From NCBI RefSeq assembly GCF_024758505.1, contig NZ_CP077970.1, positions 7,192,001-7,256,000 of the forward strand: a stretch of 64,000 bases of DNA, written 5' to 3'. Of the stretch, positions 1 to 11,739 are shown one piece after another. Source of the DNA: Bradyrhizobium arachidis. Lineage in GTDB: Bacteria; Pseudomonadota; Alphaproteobacteria; Rhizobiales; Xanthobacteraceae. The notes beneath the pieces were generated by a model. The model ran no database searches and had not been told where the DNA came from. It was given only the letters and a program-made list of their open reading frames with translations. Position 1 is the first letter of the stretch, and each line of letters starts with the position of its first letter. The position numbers and the translations under genes are program-made.

Positions 1-13
1 GTCCGCCAAGGAT

Positions 14-34
14 GCGGAGCTGGGAGAGCTCCGC
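14..34 (-). terminator. stem-loop downstream of cbbS
   Basis: An 8-bp perfect inverted repeat (GCGGAGCT / AGCTCCGC) with a 5-base loop begins about 19 bases past the cbbS stop codon in the direction of transcription. There is no T-run after it, so it is either a 3'-end stabilising or attenuating stem between cbbS and the next operon gene, or a weak terminator. In this operon type cbbX usually follows cbbS, but that gene would lie outside the window. Confidence 0.4.
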
Positions 35-52
35 GCGGAGAACGGGCATGCG

Positions 53-460
53 CTACGGCGCAGCCGGTGCGGTCTGCTTGCGCACCGTGGTGTAGCGGAT
101 GGCGCGGCCGGCAACCTCCTGCCGGACCAGCTCGAACTCGGCCTCACGCGGCGGCCGGTTGACCAGGAAGGAGATCCGCACCGACTCCCAGCCATGGCTG
201 GAGTCGAAACCGCTGATGCGGATGTATTTGTCGCCATAGACCCTGCGGCATTCGGCGAGCTCCATCATGACGCCGGCGGCATCCTGGAGATCGAACATCG
301 GCAGGCCCCACATCTCCCAATAGGTGTTGCGGGGATGCGGATCGTCGGTGAACTCGATATTCACCGCCCAGTTGTTGGCCAGACAGTACTGCACCTGCCT
401 GGTGATCTGCTCGTCGGTGAGATCGGGCAGGAAGGAAAAGCAGCCTTGTGTGAGTTTCAT
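53..460 (-). CDS. cbbS: RuBisCO small subunit (form IC, red type)
   Basis: A 135-aa protein starting MKLTQGCFSFLPDLTDEQI, the usual N-terminus of red-type CbbS. The central NTYWEMWGLPMFDL segment and the C-terminal extension (about residues 105-135) are typical of form IC/ID small subunits, whose C-terminal hairpins line the central channel of the L8S8 enzyme. It is the last gene of the cbb run inside the window and begins 11 bases after the cbbL stop, so the two are surely co-transcribed and made in stoichiometric amounts. It has no catalytic residues of its own; it supports assembly and CO2 specificity of CbbL. Length and context are normal. Confidence 0.97.
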   Translation of the reverse strand: MKLTQGCFSFLPDLTDEQITRQVQYCLANNWAVNIEFTDDPHPRNTYWEMWGLPMFDLQDAAGVMMELAECRRVYGDKYIRISGFDSSHGWESVRISFLVNRPPREAEFELVRQEVAGRAIRYTTVRKQTAPAAP

Positions 461-471
461 GTTGCGTCTCC

Positions 472-3052
<2,581 letters not shown>

Positions 3053-3089
3053 GAGAGATCTCCGTTCGCTTGTCTTTGTTTCCAGCAGC

Positions 3090-4097
3090 TCAGATCAGCC
3101 GGCCCATCGCGACCGCCGTGTCGGCCATACGATTGGAAAAGCCCCATTCGTTGTCGTACCAGCTCATCACCCGCACCAGATTGCCGTCCATCACCTTGGT
3201 CTGGTCGAGATGGACGATGCTGGAGCGCGGATCGTGGTTGAAATCGGTGGAGACGTTGGGTGCGTCGGTGAAGCCGAGAACGCCCTTCAGCCGTCGACCC
3301 GCCGCTGCCATGACGGCATCGTTGATCTCCGTAGCGGTCGTCGCGCGCTTTGCGACGAACTTGAAATCGACCGCCGACACGTTCGGGGTGGGAACGCGAA
3401 TCGCGACACCATCGAGCTTGCCTTTGAGCTCCGGAAGCACCAGGCCAACCGCCTTGGCTGCGCCCGTCGATGTCGGGATCATCGACAGCGCCGCGGCACG
3501 GGCGCGGTAGAGATCCTTGTGGAAGGTGTCGAGCGTTGGCTGATCGCCGGTGTAGGAATGGATCGTGGTCATAAACCCCTTTTCGATGCCGACGGTCTCA
3601 TCCAGCACCTGGGCGAGCGGCGCGAGACAATTGGTCGAGCAAGAGGCGTTGGAAACCACGATATGGTCGCCCGTGAGTTTCAGATGATTGACGCCGAACA
3701 CCACGGTGAGATCGACTTCGGTGGCCGGTGCCGAGACCAGCACGCGCCGTGCCCCCGCCTGAAGATGCGCGGCTGCCTTCTCGCGCGTGGTGAAGAGGCC
3801 GGTGCATTCGAGCGCGACGTCGACGCCGAGCGCGCGATGCGGAAGTTGCGCCGGGTCCCTGACCGCCGTCACCTTGATCGGACCGTGCCCAACATCGATG
3901 GTGTCGCCGGCAACCTTCACCTCACCAGGAAACAGGCCGTGGATCGAGTCGAACCGCAGGAGATGCGCGTTGGTCTCGACCGAACCGAGGTCGTTGATCG
4001 CAACCACCTCGACGTCGTTGCGTTTGGACTCGACGATCGCGCGCAGCACGTTGCGTCCGATCCGGCCAAATCCATTGATGGCGACACGCAAGCTCAT
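3090..4097 (-). CDS. cbbG: glyceraldehyde-3-phosphate dehydrogenase
   Basis: Type I GAPDH, 335 aa, with an N-terminal Rossmann motif ([10 protein letters not shown]), the catalytic Cys153 in [13 protein letters not shown], and the [13 protein letters not shown]-terminal signature. In this operon it would reduce 1,3-bisphosphoglycerate during CO2 fixation. Its ATG overlaps the cbbT stop codon by four bases (ATGA), so it is translationally coupled to transketolase. Asp36 in the INDLG segment is consistent with NAD rather than NADPH preference, as I recall for the family. A housekeeping gap gene could exist elsewhere, so I use the cbbG symbol on context. Confidence 0.95.
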   Translation of the reverse strand: MSLRVAINGFGRIGRNVLRAIVESKRNDVEVVAINDLGSVETNAHLLRFDSIHGLFPGEVKVAGDTIDVGHGPIKVTAVRDPAQLPHRALGVDVALECTGLFTTREKAAAHLQAGARRVLVSAPATEVDLTVVFGVNHLKLTGDHIVVSNASCSTNCLAPLAQVLDETVGIEKGFMTTIHSYTGDQPTLDTFHKDLYRARAAALSMIPTSTGAAKAVGLVLPELKGKLDGVAIRVPTPNVSAVDFKFVAKRATTATEINDAVMAAAGRRLKGVLGFTDAPNVSTDFNHDPRSSIVHLDQTKVMDGNLVRVMSWYDNEWGFSNRMADTAVAMGRLI

Positions 4098-6124
4098 GCT
4101 GCTTTTCCTTCCGCGCGACGGGTAACCGAGCGCCTGGCCGCTTCTGCAATGCTTTGTGGGGTGATGCCGAATTCGCGGTAGAGCACCGGCGCCGGCGCCG
4201 AAGCGCCGAAGCCGCGCATGCCGATGAACTCACCGTCCGCGCCGAGCCAGCGCGGCCAGTCGCCCGCTACCGCGGCCTCGATGCCGACGCGCGGCGCGGC
4301 TCCCAGCACCTGCGCACGATAATCGTCGTCCTGCTCTTCGAAGAGGGCAAAGCAGGGCGCCGAGACGACCGCCGCGCGGATATGTTCGGTCGCCAGCAGC
4401 CGCGCGGCTTCGATCGCGAGCGAAACTTCCGAACCGGTCGCGATCAGCGTGACATCGCGGCCGCCGTCGGGCGTCACGACCAGATAAGCCCCGCGCGCGA
4501 CGCGGTTCTTGCCGCGCGCATCGCTGCGGAAGGTCGGCAAGGCCTGGCGCGACAGGCACAGCACCGAGGGACGGTTCGTCGCTTCCAGCGCGCAATCCCA
4601 GGCTTCCAGCGTCTCGACCGCATCGGCGGGGCGGAACACCAGGAGATTCGGAATCACGCGGAGCGCGGCAAGATGCTCGACCGGCTGGTGCGTCGGGCCA
4701 TCCTCGCCGAGCCCGATGGAGTCATGGGTCATGACATGGATGACGCGGAGCTTCATCAACGCCGCCAGCCTGATCGCCGGCCGGCTGTAGTCGGAGAACG
4801 CGAGGAACGTGCCGCCATAGGGGATGAAGCCGCCATGCAGCGCGAGGCCGTTCATCGCGGCCGCCATGCCGTGCTCGCGGATGCCATAGTGGATGTAGGC
4901 GCCTGCGAACGTGCCGCGCTTGACCGGCTGCTGGCTCTTGGCGTGCGTCAGGTTCGAATGCGTCAGGTCCGCCGAACCACCAATGAGGCCCGGAATGGTG
5001 GCCGCGATGCTGTCCAGCACCTGCTGCGACGCCTGTCGTGTCGCGAGCTTGGGGCGCTCGGTCGCAAAGCTCTCGCGCAATTTGGCCGAGGCCTGGGCAT
5101 AGGTATCAGGCAGGGCCACCGCCTTGCGCTCGATGAACTGCTCGCGTTGCGCAGGCGTCGCGTCCTCGTAGCGATCGAGCCAGGCGAGGCGGTCGACCTG
5201 GCCGCGCTGTCCAATCATCCGCCAGGCTTTCAGGATCGGGATCGGAACGACGAAGGGCTGATAGTCCCATTCCAGCGTCCGCCGCGCCGCCGCGGTCTGC
5301 TCGGCGCCGAGCGGCGCGCCATGCGCCTTCTCGGTGCCCTGACGATCCGGTGCGCCATAGCCGATGATGGTGCGGCAGGCAATCAGCGACGGCTTGTCGG
5401 TCGCGCGTTCTTCGGCGATTGCCTGTGCAACGGCTTCGGCATCGTGGCCATCCACGCGGCGCACCGACCAGCCCGAGGCGGCGAAGCGCGCGAGGTGATC
5501 GTCCGAGGTCGACAGCGACGTCGCCCCGTCGATGGAGATGCCGTTGTCGTCGAATAGCACGATCAGGCGGGACAATTGCAGATGCCCGGCGAGCGAGATC
5601 GCCTCCTGGCTGATGCCTTCCATCAGGCAGCCGTCGCCCGCGATGACGTAGGTGAAGTGATCGACAAGGCCGTCGCCATGCCGTGCATTCGCCATGCGCT
5701 CGGCGAGCGCCATGCCGACCGCGGTGGCGATCCCCTGCCCCAGCGGGCCGGTGGTGGTCTCGACGCCCGGCGTGTGGCCGTATTCCGGATGGCCCGGCGT
5801 CTTCGAGCCCCATTGCCTGAAGGCCTTGATGTCGTCGAGGCTGACGTCGCCGCCGGTGAGATGGAGCAGCGCATAGAGCAGCATCGAACCGTGGCCCGCC
5901 GAGAGCACGAAGCGGTCGCGGTCCGGCCAGTTCGGATGCGCAGAGTCGAATTTCAGGAAGCGCGAGAACAGGACGGTCGCGACGTCGGCCATGCCCATGG
6001 GCAGGCCGGGATGCCCGGACTGGGATTTCTCGATGGCGTCGACCGCAAGGAAGCGGACGGCATTGGCGAGATCGCGGTGGCTGACCGCGGTGGTATCGGC
6101 TTCGGCGTGGACCGAGATGTTCAT
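4094..6124 (-). CDS. cbbT: transketolase
   Basis: A 676-aa thiamine-diphosphate enzyme that moves two-carbon units between sugar phosphates in the reductive pentose phosphate cycle. Visible features are the N-terminal [21 protein letters not shown], the TPP motif [13 protein letters not shown] (about residues 160-172), [14 protein letters not shown], the pyrimidine-domain stretch [19 protein letters not shown] and [19 protein letters not shown]. Length is normal. It overlaps cbbG by four bases and starts 16 bases after cbbP, consistent with one polycistronic cbb message. Confidence 0.97.
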   Translation of the reverse strand: MNISVHAEADTTAVSHRDLANAVRFLAVDAIEKSQSGHPGLPMGMADVATVLFSRFLKFDSAHPNWPDRDRFVLSAGHGSMLLYALLHLTGGDVSLDDIKAFRQWGSKTPGHPEYGHTPGVETTTGPLGQGIATAVGMALAERMANARHGDGLVDHFTYVIAGDGCLMEGISQEAISLAGHLQLSRLIVLFDDNGISIDGATSLSTSDDHLARFAASGWSVRRVDGHDAEAVAQAIAEERATDKPSLIACRTIIGYGAPDRQGTEKAHGAPLGAEQTAAARRTLEWDYQPFVVPIPILKAWRMIGQRGQVDRLAWLDRYEDATPAQREQFIERKAVALPDTYAQASAKLRESFATERPKLATRQASQQVLDSIAATIPGLIGGSADLTHSNLTHAKSQQPVKRGTFAGAYIHYGIREHGMAAAMNGLALHGGFIPYGGTFLAFSDYSRPAIRLAALMKLRVIHVMTHDSIGLGEDGPTHQPVEHLAALRVIPNLLVFRPADAVETLEAWDCALEATNRPSVLCLSRQALPTFRSDARGKNRVARGAYLVVTPDGGRDVTLIATGSEVSLAIEAARLLATEHIRAAVVSAPCFALFEEQDDDYRAQVLGAAPRVGIEAAVAGDWPRWLGADGEFIGMRGFGASAPAPVLYREFGITPQSIAEAARRSVTRRAEGKAA

Positions 6125-6140
6125 CAGATCCTCCCGTTAT

Positions 6141-7016
6141 TCACTTCAGGCTTCGCTTGCGTTCGATGAGTTGCATGATCAGCGGCGTCAGGATGAGTTG
6201 CATTGCCAGATCGAGCTTCGCGCCCGGGCAGACGATGGAATTCGCGCGCGACATCCAGCTTTGCGGCAGCATCGAGAGCAGATAGGGAAAGTCGATGCCA
6301 CGCGGATTCTTGAAGCGGATCACGACCATCGATTCGTCCGGCGTCGGGATCCAGCGCGCGATGAACGGATTGGACGTATCCACAGTCGGCACGCGCTGGA
6401 AGTTGATGTCGGTCTCGGTGAACTGAGGGCAGATGTAGTGGATGTAGTCGGGCATCCGCCGCAGGATGGTGTCGGTGACGGCTTCCGTCGAATAGCCCCG
6501 CGCGCTGCGATCGCGGTGCAGCTTCTGGATCCATTCGAGATTGATGACAGGCACGACGCCGATCTTTAAGTCAGCATAGCGCGCGACATTGACCCTGTCG
6601 GTGACGACGGCGCCGTGCAGCCCCTCGTAGAACAGCAGGTCGGAATTCTCCGGAAGCTGCTTCCACTCGGTAAACGTGCCGGGCGCAGCACCGTGCAACG
6701 CGGATTCCTCGGCATCATGGACGTAATGCCGCGTCGTCGCAGTGCCGGTCTCGCCATAGTCGCGGAACGCCCGCTCCAGCTCCTCGAACAGGTTCGTGTC
6801 CGGGCTGAAATGGCTGAAATGCTTGTTGCCGCGCTCGGCCTCCTGCGCCATCCGCACGCGCATCTCGGCGCGGTCATAACGGTGGAACGCATCGCCCTCG
6901 ATGTAGACGGCGTTGACGCGCTCGCGGAAGAAGATCTGCTCAAAGGTCTTCTTGACGGAGGTCGTGCCTGCGCCGGAAGAGCCGGTGATGGAGATGATCG
7001 GATGCTTTCGGGACAT
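6141..7016 (-). CDS. cbbP: phosphoribulokinase
   Basis: A 291-aa class I (proteobacterial) phosphoribulokinase that makes ribulose 1,5-bisphosphate from ribulose 5-phosphate and ATP. A P-loop variant GSSGAGTTSVKKTF lies at about residues 12-25, followed by EGDAFHRYDRAEM with catalytic acidic residues and FYEGLHGAVV as the Walker B region. With RuBisCO this is the diagnostic Calvin-cycle enzyme. It follows cbbF by 12 bases and precedes cbbT by 16 bases. Confidence 0.97.
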   Translation of the reverse strand: MSRKHPIISITGSSGAGTTSVKKTFEQIFFRERVNAVYIEGDAFHRYDRAEMRVRMAQEAERGNKHFSHFSPDTNLFEELERAFRDYGETGTATTRHYVHDAEESALHGAAPGTFTEWKQLPENSDLLFYEGLHGAVVTDRVNVARYADLKIGVVPVINLEWIQKLHRDRSARGYSTEAVTDTILRRMPDYIHYICPQFTETDINFQRVPTVDTSNPFIARWIPTPDESMVVIRFKNPRGIDFPYLLSMLPQSWMSRANSIVCPGAKLDLAMQLILTPLIMQLIERKRSLK

Positions 7017-7028
7017 GGGGCACCTCGC

Positions 7029-8066
7029 TCACAGCCGGAAGAAGCCGCGCCGCGCGAACAGCGGCGCCGAAACACTGGCGACGAGGAGCGGATCGCAATG
7101 CAGCTCCTCGACGCGGCGCACCTCGTGGTGCGATCCCATGATCAGGGGCACGCGCTGGTGCAGATTGTGCGCGGCGAGATCCAGGATGCGCTCGCGCCCG
7201 GTGGTCGCAGCGCCTCCCGCCTGCTCCATGATGAAGGCGACCGGATGCGCCTCATAGGTCAGGCGCAGGCGGCCGTCGCCGTAGCCGGGCCGCGCGTCGG
7301 ACGGATAGAGGAACACGCCGCCGCGGGTGAGGATGCGGTAGGCTTCCGCGACCAGCGAGCCGATCCAGCGCATGTTGAAATCGCGGTTGGCGGGGCCGTC
7401 GATGCCGGCGAGGCACTCATCGATGAAGGCGCGCACCGGCGGATCCCAGTGCCGCCGGTTCGAGGCGTTGATTGCGAACTCGTCGCTCGTCTCTGAAATC
7501 TGCACGCCGCGGCGCGCGAGACGGAAGCATTTGGCCGCGCGGTCATAGGTGAAGATGTCGACGCCCTCGCCAAGCGTGAGCACCAGCGAGGTCTGCGGCC
7601 CGTAGGTGACGAAACCGGCCGCAAGCTGCGCCGTGCCGCGCTGGTGGAACGCGAGGCCGAGATCGTCAGGCGCAGGCAGGATCGAGAAGATCGTGCCCAC
7701 GGTCATGTTGATGTCGATGTTGGAGGAGCCGTCGAGCGGGTCGATCGCGACGCAAATCCTGCCCTCGCGGTCGACGATCTGCGGCTCGCGCATCTCTTCC
7801 GAGGCGAGCGCGGCGATCGGCAGCCGGGCGAGACAGCGGCGGATGATGGCGTCGGCCTGGACGTCGAGGTCGCGTTGTAGATCGCCGTCGCTGTTGCGCC
7901 CCGTGGTCAGGCCGGACGCGTCCGCAAACAGTCCGGTGCTGGTGAGGTCGGCGATTTCGATCGACCCCGACGCGATGGCATCGACCGCGGCGGCGACGGC
8001 AAGAGCATGCGGCGCGGTTTCAGAGTACCGCTGAAGATAGTCGTCCAGCCTGAGTTGCCCGGTCAT
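7029..8066 (-). CDS. cbbF: fructose-1,6-bisphosphatase, class I
   Basis: A 345-aa class I FBPase, first gene of the operon. It hydrolyses fructose 1,6-bisphosphate (and probably sedoheptulose 1,7-bisphosphate). Metal-site motifs are [11 protein letters not shown] and [42 protein letters not shown] and EQAGG lie near the C-terminus. I start at the ATG at 8066 ([12 protein letters not shown]), preceded by a GGGGACGG Shine-Dalgarno-like stretch. A 20-residue upstream extension (to 8126) is rich in Ala and Arg and crosses the probable promoter. The gene is divergent from cbbR, with 117 bases between them holding the control region. Confidence 0.95.
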   Translation of the reverse strand: MTGQLRLDDYLQRYSETAPHALAVAAAVDAIASGSIEIADLTSTGLFADASGLTTGRNSDGDLQRDLDVQADAIIRRCLARLPIAALASEEMREPQIVDREGRICVAIDPLDGSSNIDINMTVGTIFSILPAPDDLGLAFHQRGTAQLAAGFVTYGPQTSLVLTLGEGVDIFTYDRAAKCFRLARRGVQISETSDEFAINASNRRHWDPPVRAFIDECLAGIDGPANRDFNMRWIGSLVAEAYRILTRGGVFLYPSDARPGYGDGRLRLTYEAHPVAFIMEQAGGAATTGRERILDLAAHNLHQRVPLIMGSHHEVRRVEELHCDPLLVASVSAPLFARRGFFRL

Positions 8067-8163
8067 CTGCGTCCGTCCCCTTGCGGCCGCCGCCTCGGTT
8101 GACCCCGCTTTTGCGGGGGTGGGCATCGGTCCAGCACGAAGAAGTTGACAGAGCCGACTTAAT

Positions 8164-8205
8164 AAGGAAAATTTCTATTCATAATGGCCGTCAAAGATTT
8201 TCCTT
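8164..8205. promoter_or_regulatory. probable CbbR operator in the cbbF-cbbR control region
   Basis: A 9-bp perfect inverted repeat, AAGGAAAAT (8164-8172) and ATTTTCCTT (8197-8205), lies in an AT-rich patch between divergent cbbF and cbbR. The similarity extends outward (TTAATAAGGAAAAT against TTATAAGGAAAAT on the other strand). LysR-type regulators such as CbbR bind AT-rich dyads with T-N11-A character between their own gene and the target operon. The right arm falls inside the first codons of cbbR, so binding could also repress cbbR. Confidence 0.55.
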
Positions 8206-9155
8206 ATAATGCCCATCCAGCGACCCAGCTACGGCATCTGACGATCCGGCAGCTCCGCTCGCTTGCGGCGCTTTCGGCCAGGGGCAGTGTGACCGCCGCC
8301 TCCACCCATCTCGGCCTGACCCAGCCGGCGGTGACGCAGCAGCTCCGTCAGTTGCAGGATCTCGCCGGATTGCCCCTGGTGCAGCGAACCGGCGATGGCA
8401 TGTTGTTGACTGCCGCGGGGCGCGAGGTGCTGGCGCTCGCCGATCGCGTCGAGGCGGCGATCGCCGATTGCCAGGGCGCGCTCGACCTTCTGGCGGGCCG
8501 CACCGGCGGCACGGTGCATCTCGGCGCAGTCTCCACCGCAAAATACTTCGTCCCGCACGCCATCGCCGAATTCTCGAAGCGCTTTCCGAAAATCGAGATC
8601 AAGCTGGCCATCGGCAACCGCGAGGAAATCCGCGAAGCCATGCACGGCTACGATCTCGATTTTGCGGTGATGGGTCGGCCACCGGCCGACGTCACCGTCG
8701 ACGTCCGCCAGTTGGGCCGCAATCCGCACGTCATCGTCGCCCGCAAGGGACACTGGCTCGCGAAAGATCGTGGCCTCAACCTGACCGATCTCGTGCACGA
8801 GACCTTCCTTACCCGCGAGCCCGGCTCGGGCACGCGCACGCTGATGGAGGGGATGTTTCAGCGCTCCGATCTCGAACCGATCATCGGCATGGAGATGAGC
8901 AGCAACGAGACCATCAAGCAGGCGGTCATCGCCGGTCTCGGCATCGCCTTCATCTCGGCACACACGGTTGCGCACGAGCTCGCCGAAGGCCGGCTCATCA
9001 TCCTGGACGTCGCGGGCCTGCCCATCGTGCGGCAATGGTACGTGATCCGCCGCAGCGACAAGATCCTGCTGCCGCCGGCGCAGGCGATGTTCGATTTCCT
9101 GGGATCGGAAGGCTCGGCCTACCTGCCCGACGTGCCGGAGCTGCGCGGGCAGTAG
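8184..9155 (+). CDS. cbbR: LysR-type regulator of the cbb operon
   Basis: A 323-aa LysR-family activator. The winged-helix DNA-binding domain is at about residues 18-78 (HLTIRQLRSLAAL, TAASTHLGLTQPAVTQQLRQL), followed by a substrate-binding domain that in CbbR senses Calvin-cycle metabolites or NADPH. It is transcribed divergently from cbbF, the standard arrangement for the cbb activator. The ATG at 8184 gives a 17-residue leader before the conserved HLTIRQLR block; no better start is in frame. Its 5' codons contain one arm of the probable operator. Confidence 0.92.
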   Translation: MAVKDFPYNAHPATQLRHLTIRQLRSLAALSARGSVTAASTHLGLTQPAVTQQLRQLQDLAGLPLVQRTGDGMLLTAAGREVLALADRVEAAIADCQGALDLLAGRTGGTVHLGAVSTAKYFVPHAIAEFSKRFPKIEIKLAIGNREEIREAMHGYDLDFAVMGRPPADVTVDVRQLGRNPHVIVARKGHWLAKDRGLNLTDLVHETFLTREPGSGTRTLMEGMFQRSDLEPIIGMEMSSNETIKQAVIAGLGIAFISAHTVAHELAEGRLIILDVAGLPIVRQWYVIRRSDKILLPPAQAMFDFLGSEGSAYLPDVPELRGQ

Positions 9156-9163
9156 CTAGGTGT

Positions 9164-9256
9164 TCAGCTCATCAGCTTCATGATCAGCGCGGCGCCGAGC
9201 ACGCAGATGATCTGGAGAAGCCGTTCCGTCGTGAAGATGCGGTTGAAAGTCGCCAT
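9164..9256 (-). CDS. possible 30-aa single-pass membrane peptide
   Basis: A short reading frame starting at the ATG at 9256 encodes about 30 residues: a basic start (MATFNRIFTTERLLQ) and then a hydrophobic helix (IICVLGAALIMKLMS). A GGGGG tract lies 5 bases upstream of the ATG. It is convergent with cbbR, with only 8 bases between stop codons. Size, charge pattern and ribosome-binding site fit a small membrane peptide, but no homologue is recognised. It could be chance. Confidence 0.35.
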   Translation of the reverse strand: MATFNRIFTTERLLQIICVLGAALIMKLMS

Positions 9257-9568
9257 CGCGTGCCCCCGGCCGAAATGACGATTCGGCCCCATGCGCGCTG
9301 CTATCACACGAAGGGCGCGGCGAGGCAACGCCACCCTCGCCCCCCAGATGGTTCCACGGGGTTCCAATGTGGCGCTCGGTTGCGAAGAAATTTTAGGAGT
9401 TCGTTAAGCCTAAAGCGCCCGCGTCGTTGCAGTTTCTTCTGTTACAACCCCGAAGTGTATTTCTCTTAAGAAATATCCAGCAATCATCGGCAATGCGCGG
9501 TGCTTGACGCGAACACAGGGAGTCGCGGCGGCACGGATAGTCATTTTCTGCCAGAAGGGCATCTATTC
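9257..9568. other. intergenic region with one small hairpin
   Basis: No gene is supported here. The stretch is partly AT-rich (around 9360-9490) compared with its surroundings and contains a small inverted repeat, TATTTCT-CTTA-AGAAATA, at 9458-9464/9469-9475. It probably holds the promoter of the downstream membrane-protein gene. Confidence 0.4.
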
Positions 9569-10864
9569 ATGCTCGCCAAGGGATTTGCGAAGACGCTGGA
9601 GCTGGCACAATCCTCGGAAGCCAAGCGTACCATGTACACGCGCCTCGTGCTCGGGGCGGTGACGATCAGCGTCATCGCCAAGACGGCGTGGTTCTCCCGA
9701 CTGGGATCGCTGGAGCAGCGCGGACTCGTCGATTTCGACGACTTCCACATCATCGCGCAGCGCGTCTGGCTCGGCGACGTGCATCAGGCCTATCAGCTCG
9801 AGCGGCTATTGCAGATGCAGATCGAGGCCTTTGGCGTCTCGAACTTCATGCCATGGACCTATCCGCCGCAATTCAGCCTGCTGATCGCGCCCTTCGCGCT
9901 TCTGCCGGTCGGGCTCGCCTATTTGCTGTTCACGGCCGCAACCCTCGTCTTCTTCCTGACCACGCTGCGGTCGATCGCGGGCAACGCCTTCGCGCTGGTC
10001 CTGATCGTGCTATTTCCGGCGCTCGCCGTGACGCTCACCTGCGGACAGAACGGATTTTTGACCGCGGGGCTGATTGGCCTCGTCTGCCTTAATGTCGAGC
10101 GACGCGAAACATCGAACGAGGTCTTCGCAGGTCTTGCTCTCGCGGCCATGGTCATCAAGCCGCATCTCGCGGTCGCGATGGCGTTCTATCTCCTGGTCAC
10201 GCGCCGCTGGGTGAGCCTCGCGACTGCCGCGATCGGCGTGCTGGCAAGCTCCGTGCTCTGCACGGCGCTGTTCGGCCCGCAGATCTGGACCGCGCTGCTC
10301 GGCGCCGTCAGGGACTCCGCAACCTATCTCGAGAACGGCGACTATCCGCTGTTCCGCATGATCTCCGTCTACGCGGCGCTGCATACGCTTGGCGTATCGG
10401 CGACGCTGGCGTTTTGGGGACAGGTCGTCGCGGCGGGCCTGGCGCTGCTTGCCATTGTGATTGCGGTACTGCGCAAGCTGCCGCCGCGCACGGCGCTCGG
10501 GATCGCGGCCCTGGTGTCGGTGATGCTCAGCCCCTATGCCTATGACTACGACCTGCCGATCGCTGGGATTGGACTTGCGCTGCTGCTTCCTGAGCTCATG
10601 CGGATGGCGAGTTCAGGTGAACGCGGCACGATCTACGGCCTGATCTTCATCGCCGGCGCTTACGGAATGCTCCAGACGGCGGGCTTGAAGGCGTTCGCCG
10701 GCCCGGCCGAAGCGACGAGCCATCAATTGATTCCCGCCATCGGCGGTCTCGCCATGGCGGCGCTGCTTGCCCTCGTCCTCCGCATGCTGCTGCGGCGGCA
10801 GGGCGCCGATCAGGCCGCAGCCAGTTCCGTCGCCGACCAACGGCTTTCGCAGCCGGCAAAATAA
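9569..10864 (+). CDS. GT87-family (DUF2029) polytopic membrane protein
   Basis: A 431-aa integral membrane protein with about 10-12 hydrophobic segments. Start chosen at the ATG at 9569 (MLAKGFAKTLELAQ), after a GAAGGG Shine-Dalgarno-like sequence; an upstream frame extends 23 residues. The DFDDFHIIAQRVWLGDVHQAY region, WTYPPQFSLLIAPFALLPVG, GQNGFL and KPHLAVAMAFYLL are features of glycosyltransferase family 87/DUF2029 proteins, which use polyprenyl-phosphate sugars (for example mannosyltransferases of envelope glycolipids). Substrate unknown. Its 3' end overlaps the end of the opposing small gene by 55 bases. Confidence 0.8.
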   Translation: MLAKGFAKTLELAQSSEAKRTMYTRLVLGAVTISVIAKTAWFSRLGSLEQRGLVDFDDFHIIAQRVWLGDVHQAYQLERLLQMQIEAFGVSNFMPWTYPPQFSLLIAPFALLPVGLAYLLFTAATLVFFLTTLRSIAGNAFALVLIVLFPALAVTLTCGQNGFLTAGLIGLVCLNVERRETSNEVFAGLALAAMVIKPHLAVAMAFYLLVTRRWVSLATAAIGVLASSVLCTALFGPQIWTALLGAVRDSATYLENGDYPLFRMISVYAALHTLGVSATLAFWGQVVAAGLALLAIVIAVLRKLPPRTALGIAALVSVMLSPYAYDYDLPIAGIGLALLLPELMRMASSGERGTIYGLIFIAGAYGMLQTAGLKAFAGPAEATSHQLIPAIGGLAMAALLALVLRMLLRRQGADQAAASSVADQRLSQPAK

Positions 10865-11016
10865 GCCTCGAGCTCGGCAAGCGCGCGCGATTCCCATTCG
10901 CTGGCCTGCTCCAGCAAGGACCAGCTCTGGCGCGGCCGGAACGCGGCCGTCTGGCGATGCAGCGAGGCGATCGCACGGTAGCGGCGCACATTCTCCAGGA
11001 TGGCTTGTCCGTTCAT
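10810..11016 (-). CDS. small hypothetical protein (68 aa)
   Basis: A 68-aa soluble, probably helical protein (MNGQAILENVRRYRAIASLHRQ...) with no signal peptide or membrane segment. It has several aromatic and charged residues and one Cys. The GGAGTTTGGGAC stretch before the ATG supplies a ribosome-binding site. It converges on the GT87 gene with a 55-base overlap. I do not recognise the family; similar short orphan proteins are frequent in Bradyrhizobium. Coding potential is plausible but unproven. Confidence 0.55.
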   Translation of the reverse strand: MNGQAILENVRRYRAIASLHRQTAAFRPRQSWSLLEQASEWESRALAELEAYFAGCESRWSATELAAA

Positions 11017-11133
11017 GTCCCAAACTCCCCTTCGTCCATTCCGGAGCCGAAGGTGCGACAGAACGATTTTTGAAAAGTTAGCGGCGGGAGAAGACCGGGA
11101 GGATAGTTTCCGAACTGTTGCGCGCGGGCCACG

Positions 11134-11553
11134 TCAGCGCGAATGCGGAGCGGTGTTCTCGTTTCCCGCGTTCAGATCGCCGCGGCCGATGATCGCCACG
11201 GTCTGGCGGCAGAGGTCGGCCAGGCCGATCAACAGCACGCTGAACAGGAAGAACAGGTTGATGTCATGCGCATAGGCGATGGTCAGCGGGCTGAATTCGA
11301 AGAACGGCGGCATGAACGCCCACCATACCAGCACAATGCTGAGCAGAATGGCAAAAACCGCGGCGGGAGCGCCAACGAGAATTCCAACAACGAAAACGCC
11401 GGGCAGGAAGGCCGCGAAATAGAGATCGGCACCGAGAAGAACACACACGCCCTGAAGAGCCGCTGACGCCGCCACGACCAAGACGCCGACCGCAAACGCC
11501 CGCCACGACCAGGGATGCATCATCAGCAGAGGAACCAGTCCTGCGCGACTCAT
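11134..11553 (-). CDS. DUF4118-like small membrane protein
   Basis: A 139-aa protein that is almost entirely four transmembrane helices (about residues 16-36, 42-60, 64-84 and 98-115), the layout of the DUF4118 module normally found at the N-terminus of sensor kinases such as KdpD. Here it is a stand-alone module with no kinase domain and a short polar tail. It may be a degenerate sensor or a partner of another kinase. No operon neighbour is close. The start could also be the internal MMHPWSW Met, about 10 residues later. Confidence 0.7.
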   Translation of the reverse strand: MSRAGLVPLLMMHPWSWRAFAVGVLVVAASAALQGVCVLLGADLYFAAFLPGVFVVGILVGAPAAVFAILLSIVLVWWAFMPPFFEFSPLTIAYAHDINLFFLFSVLLIGLADLCRQTVAIIGRGDLNAGNENTAPHSR

Positions 11554-11739
11554 GACTTCCCCTTGGGCTCCCTTTTGGTCCTCCCTGTCGGCCTTTTTGA
11601 TTTGGCGAGCGGACAGGCGGCCTTTGTTGCGGGAAAGCTACACCAACGGCGCGGGTTCCGCGATAGGCCACGGAGCGGAAAATGTCCGGCCATCGGCCCC
11701 GTTCTCGGCCCTGACCGGCCGTGCTGGGCCTTCGGGATA

